Part shown: positions 25,498 to 37,900 of the stretch, in pieces
How the letters are laid out: each line of letters begins with the position of its first letter
How positions within the stretch are numbered: position 1 is the stretch's first letter
Origin: Onchocerca volvulus
Taxonomy: Eukaryota; Nematoda; Chromadorea; Rhabditida; Onchocercidae
Assembly (NCBI GenBank): GCA_000499405.2
Contig: HG738138.1
Location: 21,648,824-21,712,823, forward strand
DNA: 64,000 nucleotides
Direction: 5' to 3'
Notes under the pieces: generated by a model
The model's database searches: none
What the model was told of the DNA's origin: nothing
The model's input: only the letters and a program-made list of their open reading frames with translations
Position numbers and translations under genes: made by a program

Positions 25498-28455
25498 ATA
25501 ACATTTCCTTCCGTTAAAGCTGCAAAAAAGAAATGATAATGTTTATGTCGCTGTGAAATAAACATTAGCGAGAACGCTTCTCTCTCTCTTCTGAATCATT
25601 GAAAGAGATTTCAGGAAAAGATTATTTTAAAGAAATTATTGAAATGAATAAGCAGCCTCGACTTATGAAGTGTTTATTCTAAAAAATCAAAGACATCTAT
25701 TCTGAATCACTGTCTAGAAAGATATTACATATCACTTATCACTATTCTTATCATTGATAGACAACAGAAATCCCATTTATCGCATTAGTGCGGGAAAATG
25801 ATTCCAGAACTAAAATGCCGAGGAACACTCATAGCGCTGTATACGTCATGCTCGGCGTGCGGGCATGAGTAGCTAATCGATATATCGCGTTTGAGTACCG
25901 TACGGTCATGGCTTTCAGAGGAAATTCAAGTACGCCCCCGTTTTTCTGATACTGCAAATCCTGATCTCTTTGTAAAGTAGTGTCTTGAATAGTGCCGAGC
26001 ATGAAACCCGTCAAAACAAACTCATAACCCAAGCCGTTTGCTTGCTAATTTAATCCAATAATGGATTGTATTATATAAATATATGACAAGCATGGAGTGA
26101 ATTCTTCGAAGACAGATTCTCTCTCAAGGAATGCACGACAGATTCCATTTTTGCTCTCTTTATCATGTTGGATTGCAGCAGCAGGTAGGTGAGTAGGAGA
26201 AAACAGGTAGACAGATGTAGCAAAGTTTCACTTAATGACGGAGCTTTCTAATTTGATTACATACAACTGCAACAGAACAAATGAATGAAAGACATATTGA
26301 TTTGTTTTGCTATCAAAAACTCGAATTTCATCGAGACAAGATGAAAGCTGGAAATAATCCTGATGCTGGCCGTATAAATCAGCGAACGTGGTGATTTCAA
26401 ATTTATGTGTTGTTCAAGAAAAAAAAGAAAAATCCGTGATTTTTTGACGCATCAAAATGAAGTGAATTTTAGTAGGATTAATCTGTTGGTTATGCTTCGT
26501 TATTCTGATGGAAAAGGATCAAACAAATTGTTTACATCTCCAAGACATCTTTAAAATACAAGTTAATTAAAAATAAACAGAACTTTATTTATCGTTTTTT
26601 CGCTTACTTTATTGTTGTTTGTTACACTAAAACAATTATATTAGAACAATTAGTGCATTAGGTGACATTCATGCACATTCCAACATTGAGAATCTTTGTA
26701 AATGCACAGCAGATAAGGTATTCAATAGCCAGCAAGGAACTTTATCATCGAAGCTTTAAATTACGGACTTACATTTCAAATGAACAAAGTTTTGGCTCAT
26801 TTAGAAAAAAAGTTTCGAAAACTTAAGAAAGCTTTTCATCCATCTATACCCATAGAAAGTTTTGAAAGCGTTGATTTTGACCACTGATCTTGATTATCAT
26901 GATTGTGTTTCCAAAAATATAGAAGTTTTCCTATTTGCCTAATTGTAAATAAAGGCGCTTAAATATGGAAACATAAGAAATTATTACAATAATGGAAGGT
27001 AAATACATAATCTGGAATTACTATGCTATTAAGAAATGCAGGAATTTGATCAAAATATGCAGCGATAATACGATTAAGAGAGAATGAAGAATCGAATCGA
27101 ACTGAACCGAATTCTTCCACTGACAGTTTTACTGACTGGAATGTAATTTTCACGGAAGAATTCAGAAGGCAGCAATTTGCGGATAAAAGCGAACTCGAGT
27201 TTTAGAGACAACTGATATTTTTTAAATGATTTTATGCTATTCATATATAATCCAATCAAACCAGACACACCAATAAATGTTTGAACCATTCCACAAATGA
27301 TTATAAATTAAATTTTCCAGGTTGCTGAGACGATGCTCAAAATTTGCATAAATTACACATATGTGCTGCTTCGCTGATAGTTTTCCCTGACATCAAAAAC
27401 AAACATGGACTATTTAAATAAGATTACTGCCATACTTCAACTTCTCGATTTTCCGGCACGAAGCGGATTATTGATTACAACCGTGCAATAACTGAATTAA
27501 TGGTTACAGCCATACTATAACTGATTATAATTAATAGTTACAGTCCTATAACTATAACTGATTACAGCTCCTCAGCAAGGTGTTAACTAAACATTTCACC
27601 TCGATAACATGGACTGTTTGAATAAGAATTACTGATGTAAGAAAATGGTAAATCAAGCGAGCATATCGAGTTACTGGTAAGTTAAGAAAATAGAATTTAG
27701 ATCGCAGTTTGCTAAACATTACGAAATAAGCCAAGGAGTCCTAGTAAATAATGAAGTAGAGGTTGTAACGTGTCGTTTCTTATGTTTTTTTTTTTTTTTG
27801 TTATATACTTTGACATCAGCAATAAACGATATCAATTTATTCTTGCACTTCAAATACTCTCATTAAGCTATTTATGAGCAAAAAATAAGAGAAAAAAATA
27901 GTCAATAAAAAGTACAATTCAAAGCTTAAAATTGAGTGAAAGCAAATTAAGACTTGATTAAAATACAAGAACTAAAGTTCAAAATTCATAAGCATATCTA
28001 TTATTTTTGTACAAAAGAAAGAGAATCAATGTAAGACAAAGTGCATAAATTATCTGTTTGGACTATAAATCTTCTTCTTCAACCGTGTGATACGTCAAGC
28101 ATTCGGATTTTCGTACTCATTATACAAAGAATTAATCATTTAATTCTTACAGATGCTGATAATTTAACTTTATCATCCATTTCGAAGAAAGATGGCGCGA
28201 ATTTTACTAACCATTTCGGCTCGCTAGCAGTTACTTGCAAAAATTCATGTCTCAATATATTGCTGTCATCTAATTAGTTCCACGGGACATTATACTTGAA
28301 AAAAATCTATTTTTTCAATTTATAATTGTCAGTCTCATAAAAAACAATAAATTATGTTATATCAAAATCAAACTTGAGGAAAATTCACGAAGCAATCTTA
28401 AATACCAGTTATCTTGCAGAAGTGAAGAAGCCATGAAGTTAATGAATTCTCTGCA
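25498..28455. other. intergenic, with a GC-richer island and degenerate repeats
   Basis: Mostly AT-rich. A GC-richer island at about 25810-26040 carries a minus-strand frame of 55 codons (from ATG 25993, start MLGTIQDTTLQRDQD, end TPSMTYTAL) that could be an exon or a regulatory island; no partner exon was found. At 27390-27640 there are degenerate direct repeats (ACATGGACT...TTTAAATAAGATTACTG and a second version about 205 bp further) and a run of related TAACTGATTA units at 27480-27565. Confidence 0.5.
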
Positions 28456-29938
28456 TTACAGCCGTCCAGCAAGAAATACGAAGATGTCGCCCAAAGGTTT
28501 GGTAAGACAGATTTGCACGACAATTATATATGTCTCGTCCGAATAATCCGTTTGTAACATTCTAGTAGGTATTGTAAATATGAAAGCATAAAAATATTCT
28601 GAGAATTTGACAGCGTCCACTGTAGAAAAACAAAACAAATTGTAATGCTTAATCTTTAATTCCATTTAAATAGGAAAATAAAGCAAAATTCGAGCACTAT
28701 TTCACATAAATTCTGAAGATGTTTCGAAGCAAGCCCAAAATTATTACGTTTGCAGCATGGAATAGATTACTTTTATTTTCCCTTAAAATAAAGCATGCAG
28801 AGAAAATACTTAACTTTAGGTAAAATCTATATATTAATGTATATAACCATCGTAATTCTTGAGAACATTAAGCTTCCCATCAAAATCAGGTAAATCTACA
28901 TTAGCGGCCGCTTCTCCGTCTTGCGTTTGCCTCAACTCCTACCTTTCAAGTGTCTTAAATGAAATACGACTTCTTGTTACACTGAAATACCTCACAAAAT
29001 GCCATTTCATGATGAGATAAAGCAAAAAAGCATTCGACAGGGATATCTAAATTGTATATTTTAATCAAAAACCTTTTAGATTGAGACACATCATCCGGAT
29101 AACGAAAAACTGAAGGACCCATCCATGGTGTTTCGGGATGGCGAGGTAGACGAACACCATCTGCAAGTATTGTAGGCTCATGCGAGATTAAGATCCCTCT
29201 AGCTCAGTTATCAATTTACTTGCGTCGACGTTTGGCATGTAAAAGTTGGAAGTGTTTCACGAAGCAATTCCTTATCATCCGTAAAAGTCTTTATATTTGC
29301 TATATATATATTTTTTTTTTATTGCATGTATTATTATATAATGCAAGGAGATTCGCTAACAGAGCATCATCGAAATGAAAATAAAATATACACCAATCAT
29401 ATAAAAAGGCTCTAACACTAAAATTAATAAATATCATGCCTTTTCTTGTGCTGTTTCTCGACTTTTACTTCCGAATTTCTTCCGAACATACCGAATTTTA
29501 ATCTCATAGTTTGACTGAAACTTTATTTTCTTGGAAAGTGGAAAAATTAATTGCTTTCCAGAAAGAAGCATGAAGAAAGATTTAAAAGATTATTCAAAAC
29601 GAGATTTATATGTGTACTACCTTATCAGCTAATCCTTCCTTCATAATTGATTTCTTGAACTTATCGAAAGTTAGATTTTCAGTGGCCAAATATATGGCAA
29701 ATTCTGTGACATTCTTATTTGCTAACCCAAAGTAATTACCAAGCACGACATACTCCTGACACTGGCAAAAGGCGTTCTAACTTTTCCATTTCTAAAATTC
29801 ACACAATTCCTTTTCTTTAATTTCTGTGCCAATAATAATCGACATGCAATGTGGCATAAAACTTAGTGGAACTTGACATTTGGTTCATCCCATAGCGCCA
29901 GTTCTGCTTACCCAAAACATCCCATTTGGAGCACACAT
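28456..29938 (-). CDS. unidentified seven-exon gene, 249 aa
   Basis: Model on the minus strand: 29938-29912, 29776-29621, 29514-29469, 29299-29220, 29176-28991, 28938-28848, 28619-28456. Every junction keeps phase and the whole closes as 249 codons plus TAA, which chance ORFs would not do. Recognisable stretches are [18 protein letters not shown] at the start, [57 protein letters not shown] and the acidic [18 protein letters not shown]. There is no signal peptide or clear membrane helix, although the C-terminal segment after Tyr-Phe-Tyr is hydrophobic. An in-frame stop directly precedes the chosen ATG. The weakest parts are the 43 bp intron 29177-29219 and the acceptor at 29300. No family is recognised and no function is proposed. 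Confidence 0.6.
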
Positions 29939-31676
29939 TCAACGTTTGCGCTTCAGTTTTCGGAGTTCAAGTCAGTTCTTACACCGACGCAGCAAAAGCA
30001 ACTATTTGGAGTTCAAAGCAACAAAGCAGAAGCAACAATCCGACAATTCAATTGAGCAGTATTCCTCTCTATGAGCGACAAAGGAAAGAATAACCCAGTG
30101 ATCAATTTACTTGGATATTCTATGACGGAACAACGATTCTTTAATTATGTTATAAGCAATCACTAGAGAATCAATGTTCAACAAGGAATTGCTTGGAAAG
30201 AGAAGGATTACCATATGATGGAATACTAAAATTATCATCAAAGAAAATTTTCATAACCGAAAGAGATCTATTCCACTAAACAATTGTTCTATAAGGTTCA
30301 AAAAGTTTGCAGCATTTTATGCAAGCAAGACTGAAAGTTGAACATAGGCTGAAGACGTTTCGTCTCCCAACGAAATTTTGTTATACGATGAATGCTTCTA
30401 TTTTTAGGAGTTTCATTGCATATTACATTATCATACCGCTTGGGAGGTAAATGATCAAAATCTTAATGGTCAGCGATAACTAATAATTTCTTATGTGACG
30501 ATGGTACGGCATATCGCAATGACTTCATCACCGTGGAAATTTCCATTTCAATTCCAGCATGTTCCTCTCCCATTCTCGAGGAAGTGCAACTCCCAATCGT
30601 GATCAATGATGGGAAGTATTGAATTGAGTCACTTCATGTCACAATTTCGAAAGAAGTGTCACTTCACGTGACTGCTCGCAGTGACAATTGTCACCCTGAT
30701 CGCAAAACTGATGCAGTCCACTGTGTAGGGCGTCGAAAAACATCACTTCTACCCTGCTTGTATCACAAATATCGTCACAGCAGAAGTAGTCCTTGGTCTG
30801 AAATATGCTGTTTATATTTCACAGCTGTCCGAAATATGATGGTGTGCAGAGAATTGAAGAGATTGAATTAAGAGATGAAATTAAAACGATTGTGGTGGGA
30901 TCAGCGATGATTATTTGGTGGTCTGAGGATTCCAAAATTAAAATCAGTTGGTTATACGTGGATTACGTATATTTTTGGCGTGATTAGTAGTCGTTAATTG
31001 TCAACCGATACGAATCAACGTGGGTAGTGCGTTCATTGCGTTTTCTAAATCATTATTCATTCTCATTCTCATTTATATGGAGATGCTCCCATATAAAAAC
31101 ATATAAGAAATGGGAATACTCATTTATAACATTCATGTTTCTGTCAGGATATTAGCGAATATACAAATATGGCAGAAAACGTCTTTTGCATAGGACTTTG
31201 CACGAACATTTATATTAATCCATTAATTAGCTCAAACAATTAGGATAAAGGAAGAAAGAAATTTTTACCGAAACTTTGCTTTTCTCGTTGTATGTGTTAT
31301 AGAGAGAAGTGCAAATACCAAATAAACAAAATAGGCTTATAGTAGGCATATTTGATTTTTATGATTTATGATTGGATTTATGCAATTGGATATATATTTT
31401 ATTTGTTTTCATTTGCAACTCATCTACTTCAAATGTCAAAATGGTGAATAATAAAATCCTCAGTATCATCTTCAATATATGATTGATGGGATGCGCTTAC
31501 TTCTCTAGTTCATATTTTCTTAAATCCTATTTTCAATAGAAAATATAATGTATTTTAAGAAACAACAATATTATATGCCAATTATGTTTTATGTTTCATC
31601 AGTTAACGGTCAACTGTCACAAATACTTTATACATTTCAGGTAAGCTTTTTGTGTAATATAATAATAATTGCTTTA
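29939..31676. other. intergenic, between divergent genes
   Basis: Shared upstream region of the minus-strand 249 aa gene and the plus-strand IST1 gene. The part at 30480-31000 is clearly less AT-rich, with short palindromic words such as GTCACTTCACGTGAC near 30657-30672, and may be a bidirectional promoter. Plus-strand ORFs in it have no protein-like character. Confidence 0.5.
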
Positions 31677-31677
31677 G
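31676..31677 (+). promoter_or_regulatory. candidate trans-splice acceptor of the IST1 gene
   Basis: ATTGCTTTAG ends 7 nt before the ATG at 31685 with no coding sequence upstream, the usual position of a spliced-leader acceptor. A cis-acceptor of a noncoding first exon is the alternative. Confidence 0.6.
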
Positions 31678-31684
31678 AAGAAAT

Positions 31685-34377
31685 ATGTCAATCAGCTGGG
31701 GAACGCAGTACTCGAAGCTGAAAACTAATCTTCGTTTGGCAATTAATCGTTTGAAACTGTTGGAGAAAAAGAAAACTGAGATGGCACTGAAATCACGCAC
31801 CGAAATTGCTGATTTCATCGCAAGTATGTTTCGGTTTCAGAATGTTTTTTATACACCAAAACTTTGATGGGAGTAATCAGTTATTTTGGATAGTGAGCTA
31901 CAGGGAAAAAAACACAATACTTCACTTTATTTTTTTATAGTCCTTACGAATTATATACGAAGCAATCATTTCATCCCGCGACTTGTATATTTTTTTCTGA
32001 TGGTTATATCTTTAAAATATTTAAAAAAATATCTTCAAAGAAATGCTTAAAAATACAGAAACAAAATTCTGGAGACATACCTTGCTTTAGAAGATATATA
32101 TTCCACATTATGAGATGTGAATTCGGATTTAATACCTCTGATTTTCATTGACATATTTCATTATATTTTAGACCATAAGGAAGATCGTGCTCGTATCAGA
32201 GTAGAGCATATTATAAGAGAGGATTTTCTTGTTGAAGCATACGAGCTGCTAGAAATGTACTGCGATCTTATTCTGGCACGATTTGGTCTTATACAGCAAA
32301 TCAAGTATGATTTTCTTTTTTTTTTTTTTCATCACTTTTCCACTTATAGATTTATTGTAACGAGAAACGTTGCAGGCAACTTGACGATGGAATTGCTGAA
32401 GCAGTAATCAATATTTTATGGGCTGCTCCTCGTGTTGCAACAGATGTGAGTGAATTTAAGGTAATAGTGTTTCCTCCTTGGAATAAGTATTTATAGGAGT
32501 TTCTTTTCAGTGGAATTTGATGGTTTGGACACTCTATTCTAATGTAAAAAGAAGTATTTGGAAAAATTATTGTCCTATAAATTAAATAATTCTAATTGTG
32601 GACTATATCAAAGGATCTGTGTTAGGTTCCGCCGAGCATTTAGCTGTACCAAATATATCATTACAAACCTGATCGATCTAAAATCACTTCATATAAGATC
32701 TGATTTCTATTATTTCATTAAACTCTCTTTGGAAATTTATTTTTATATCTAGAATCCAGGTTGATCTATTGGTTTTTGGTTTGGAAGGGTTCAAATTTTA
32801 GGTGATTAGTGACCAGCTGACTATGAAATACGGCAAAACATTTGCTGAAGCAGCGCGTAATAATCAGCTAGAATATCCTGCTAAAGTATCACCAAAGCTG
32901 ATAGCCAAGCTAAGTGTACAAGCGCCTCCAAAACTTTTGGTGGAACGGTATGGTTTTTTTCTATTTTTTATAAGACAGAAAAATGCATATTTAATTTAAA
33001 ATTATTCCGTACTTAAGATTTAAGGAGAAATATGAGTTGTTTTCATAGAAGCTTAAACTTATTTTTTTCAGATACATGATTGAAATTGCAAAGTGTGCAG
33101 GAATACCTTTCACCCCTGATCCAAATATTATGCGCGAAGACGAAGTCGCTGCTGCTGAACAGATGCTGATTGATTTTAAAAATCAAGGCGGAGTAATGTT
33201 TTTCTTGCTTTCTTTTAGATGCAATTTTGATTTCGGAAGATTTGTGTTTTTTTTTTTTTTTTTTTTTTTTTTTCTTTTGCAGAAAAATATTGTGCTGGAA
33301 CAATTTTTTAGACACTTGGGCAATTAAAAATAATTTTCAGCAAGGTTATGGTTGGATGTATTCTGATGGCAGTAATCCAGATAATAAAAAGCCACCTTTC
33401 CCACCGACGAATAAAGGATCTGGTTAGTGGATGCTTTTTGATTGCTATCAATATCGTAGCTTATTTGAAATCATTCGAAAATCATTTTTTCGCAGTATTT
33501 TTTATAATGTATATTAATTAACACTAGCTTTTCAGGATACTATCCGGGGCCACCACCACCTCCTCCTGCTGGTTTTAAAGATGTTTTCGGAGGAAGTGAT
33601 GAAGCAAGTATTCCAGCTTCTGCACCAGTGTCAGATCCAACTAATTATACTGCTTCCAATTATCCTCGTCTAAGTCAAGTATGTTTTTTTTATCATTCAT
33701 TACATATTCATAAATATGATCAGCATTATTCATGCATATATTTTGCTCATTTTCATTTCTCGTTTTACCTATATTTGTTATTTGAGTTTTAATATTAAAT
33801 TAGCATATGATCCATCGTAAATATGCATCGAATTATTATCTTCTAGTTTTTTGATCTTCATTACTCAATCTATTTGGTATGCCATCACTAATTAGAGTTT
33901 GGATTAAGTATTTCTTCTTTTTGATTTTTATACGAACAGCAAATTACGGAGGAGACTAGAGATCGTTTTGTAGGTTGAGAATTCATCGGGAGATATCAAA
34001 ATCAAACCGAATACGTCACCAGGTATTCCATCGGCTCCTCCCACAGATGCTAATTCGCTTCCTTCAAAAATGAATCTTAATGGTTAGTTTCTTCATTTCT
34101 TTTGTCATTTCTACAAAAATAGGATTTTAAAAAGAGTGTATCAGTTTTCGAACAAAATTTATAAGTTTATTATGAAATGAATGTTATTTTCGTTGCAGAA
34201 ACGCCGGAGTTTCCAGAACCACCAACTGATTTTCCGGAAATGTTCGACTCGGCATCCTTCCCATCAGCGAAAAGTAGTGATGAACAGCAACCAGGTGTTG
34301 CTGATGGCAGTGATGAGCTTGATTTCGATGATTTGGCTAAACGCTTTGATATGCTAAAGAAGAAAAGTATCAGATAA
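31685..34377 (+). CDS. IST1: IST1-like ESCRT-III regulator, 378 aa
   Basis: Regulator of the ESCRT-III machinery that recruits VPS4 and other MIT-domain proteins in endosomal sorting and cytokinesis. Exons: 31685-31823, 32172-32304, 32376-32460, 32802-32947, 33072-33192, 33341-33422, 33536-33678, 33974-34082, 34199-34377; all eight phases agree, giving 378 codons plus TAA. The Ist1 domain occupies about residues 1-190, with NLRLAINRLKLLEKKKTE, RARIRVEHIIREDFLVEAYE, YCDLILARFGLI, LWAAPR and PPKLLVERYMIEIAK all matching the family. A Pro-rich, disordered linker follows (YYPGPPPPPPAGF). The C-terminus DELDFDDLAKRFDMLKKK is a MIT-interacting motif 1. Length is close to the human protein. One intron holds a poly(T) tract of about 27 (33247-33273). 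Note that ist-1 in Caenorhabditis names a different gene. Confidence 0.95.
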
Positions 34378-34470
34378 TATTAAATGTTTATCTATACTTT
34401 TCTTCTAAAAAATATGTCTTTAAAATATTTTGTATGAAAGTTTCATTTATTGCATATTGCGTTTTATTAT

Positions 34471-34476
34471 AATAAA
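34471..34476 (+). terminator. poly(A) signal of the IST1 gene
   Basis: AATAAA about 95 nt after the IST1 stop codon. Position and orientation fit. Confidence 0.6.
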
Positions 34477-34863
34477 TATTATTCCAAAGCAAAGCACATT
34501 GTACAAGATTCAATAAGAGTGTGGATCACTCCCTTATCCTATAGAGAATGTAGAAGGAAATCGAAGAAAGTATTATAAATGAGTAGTTACTCTCGCGTTT
34601 TTTCTCGGATTTGGTGGATTTCAGAAATTCTTTCAATCTTTGAATTATAAACATCATAATTGACTGGCAGTATTTTTTAGATGGTCAGTGTATTCAATTC
34701 GCTTTGGAAATGAGAAAAGATATGCTGTTTAAGATTCATTTGTGCAGTAGATCACATTTAAATAAGATTTTATGAGCAAATAGTCGAGGCTTAGGTAAAA
34801 AAAAAAAAGAGAGTTAATTAAGAAACTTAGCTGAGGAACTAAAATCCAGATAATCTATACAAT

Positions 34864-34869
34864 TTTATT
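34864..34869 (-). terminator. poly(A) signal of the peptide synthetase gene
   Basis: AATAAA on the minus strand about 65 nt after the synthetase stop codon. Confidence 0.55.
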
Positions 34870-34932
34870 GGCAATGGTATATAAGCGAGAATAATGGTAT
34901 TTTGGTTAAGTTAAAAAAAACTTCAGTTATTG

Positions 34933-37900
34933 TCATTTAGCCTTTGTTATAGTTTTTAAGATAATATCAACAATTGGATAGATGTTGCAATCACGAAGCA
35001 TTGTATCATGCGAAAATGGTACATTTACGATAGTTCTAGAGCAAAGATTCATCCAACCATAATCATCATCATCTAAAATTTTTCGAGAAGGTGACTTTAG
35101 AAGTGTTACGTGAAGTCGAGAAGCAATTTCTGATGTTCGACTTGGAATATAAATACACATCATCTTCAGCAATTCCCATGCATTTCCGATCATTGCTTCT
35201 AGTAGTTCTTCATCGATTTTCATATCACCAGTTTGGTATTTCACAATTTTATTAATCTGCTGGCGATGCTGTTCATAAGATGGAAATTCTGTCAAGGATG
35301 TATTTCTGGACCATTGTGCCGTTCCATCAACTGATATTATATCATCGACATGTATTCCTGAAATAACATATTGAATAGAAGAAATATATAAGTTCTCGAA
35401 ATTTTTGTTATTAAATTTCTTCCGAAATTCGTAAATTGTTTAAATTAGTCACGATTTCACACAAATGTAATTTTCGATATTCTTCCTAATCAATATATCT
35501 TTCCAGATATTTCCAAAAAATTATATATCAACCTATGTACTATAAATTGAAGTTAGATAATTTTTAAACTAAAACAATAAGGATTTACCTTCTCGTTGCA
35601 GTTGTACAGCGCATTGATAAGCCAAAATAGCACCAAATGATGCACCAACGAATATGCGCATTTTTACTTTGCATAAATGATCATGCAAATCTCGTGCATA
35701 TTTGGAACATAAACTTTCAATAGAATGATAAAATTCGGGATCCGTCGAACATTTTCGAGAAAAACTATCCGGATGTTCAACACCGATTATTCTGAAGGAG
35801 CCTGGCAGCTTTCTTATTAGTTGTCTTATTACTGGTGCATATGTCCAAGTCACACCACCAACAAGTGCGTGGAAAAAAACGATTACCGTATTTTCTATGT
35901 CATTAACATTTGATTCGCTTCGATGAAACAATCGAACCGTTGTCTGATTCTTGGATGCTTGTAAATTTTCTGCTTCTTCTGCAATGCCATGCTTTTCAAA
36001 CGTTTGTCTATCATTTTGCAATACCGGAACATTGTTTCTTTTGAATTCAGGATTCATGAATCCGATTCTCTTGTCCGAGAGAAGGCCATTGTTGATAAAT
36101 CGCTTTTGTAATAAACTGCTTAACTGTGTGAAAGTGCTGTATTTAAATATTTCGTCAAGTTCAATATGAATTTTCAATTCTGATTCAATGAGACGCTTTA
36201 ATTTTAGAGTCAGCAATGAAGTTCCACCTTCCAGAAAGAAATCATCATCATCTCTAATCCACTTTTTCTTCAAACATTCACTCCATATTCTCCTCAGCTC
36301 CAAGTCGATTGTATTCTCTCCATCAGAATTCGTAAAGAACAGCGAAGAATGTTTCGTAATTATTTCATGCTTATTTTCCTCAGCCTTCATTTCATCTTTT
36401 TCTTTTTCTAGCATCTTAGAATTAATTGACATTTGCTGTAGGAAAGAAATCATTCTTTGACATAATGACAAGATACGTTTGCTACTATTTCTGCGATTTT
36501 TCATTCTGATTCTACAAGAATAATAGCTTCGCACACAATCTATTTCAACCTCAATTTCATGAATACAATCCGTTTGTCCTTGAGCTTCGCCTTTCCCCAG
36601 TACTGATTCATGATTTTCTTCCAATCTGTAACGAAAATTGAAAAATATAGTTTTATGAAGGCGATCCAGGATTTTAGTGCCTGGTAATTCCAGCTTTTTC
36701 AACCTAATTCGAATTAATTTTAAAAGTACAATAAATGGCACCTGTTCGAATTCTCGGACTTCGTTAATTGTTGTATTAATGCTATCTATATATTTCTTTA
36801 TAAATCTTGCATTTACAATAGGTAAAACGCTTCTTTTCGCTTGCTGATTAGAAATGGACACTTTGATTGGATTTGTAGAACTGTCGATAATATTTCTCGA
36901 CGCAGTACTGATAACATTATCATCAATGATATCAGGCTCCTTTGAAATGTTATGCGTACTGTTTATCAGTAAATAATTGAGAAAGTTGCCTATAATACCG
37001 CCTGTTTTGAGGGATCGATTAGCAGTTGGTACATTTATAATTAGTTGACTTGTACCAGAAAGTTCGTGTAAAGATGAAGCAAATGCACTAAAAAAAGTCA
37101 CAAAAGGAGTGATTTCAAAATATCCGCAAATCTTTTCAATTTTTTTTGCTTCAAAAGTAAATCCTGTTTCTGAATAGTTTCTAAAATCTGTGGATTTCGA
37201 ATATTGATCTGCCTCTATAAAAATTTCAGAATCTAGATTCTGATTGGTCCGATCAAACTGATTTGCCTGACTTTCGATTCTTTCCCAATTTTCCAAAATC
37301 TTGTTATAATTTTCGTCATTCATGATCCACTTTACTATCTTATCAGCATATTTATCTGCTAATTTCTCTAAAAAGTGCGTTTGTTCAAATTGTTCGACGG
37401 AATATTCGGCATATGTAAAAGCTTGTTTTGAATTGCTACTAAACTGCTTGTTTTTCGAAATTTCCTCATAGAGGTCTCTCAGATCATTCTCCAAGAGATT
37501 CGTTGACCATGCATCACTAATGATATGATTTATTCTCAGAATAACAGTGTGAGATGTATTGTTGATTGCTTCAACTGCACATAAAATTGGTGGTTCACAT
37601 TTGAAATCTACTTCCTCGTTTTGAAGTATTTTTATTTTTTCTGCAATAAGATCTTTATTGTAGAATGCTGATTCTACTGGGAAATAGCCATTCTGTAGAA
37701 TGTTGCTATAGAAATAAGCTTCTGTGCCAGAAAGTACTTCCTGGTGCATATCAGAGTTTTGTTCAGGAAAAATTGTCCGAAACGAAGATTGCCGTAAAAT
37801 TAGGCGCAAAAAAGCCAATTTCAAATGTCGCAGGTTCAATGATGCATCAAAGTTTTGTACAAATATGAGTTCATAATATTGCCGTTGTTTTGTTTCACTT

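Larger units (their letters stand above)
34378..34932. other. short region between converging genes
   Basis: 555 bp between the stop codons of IST1 and the synthetase. It holds a poly(A) signal for each gene (listed separately) and an A run at 34799-34809. Nothing else was seen. Confidence 0.7.

Noticed and set aside
29873..30074. Two overlapping plus-strand frames of 60 and 64 codons
   Set aside because: They overlap each other in different frames and run over the likely first exon of the minus-strand 249 aa gene; neither looks like protein.
30656..30987. Plus-strand frames in the less AT-rich upstream region of IST1
   Set aside because: Cys/Arg-rich random composition and no splice sites; better seen as promoter sequence.
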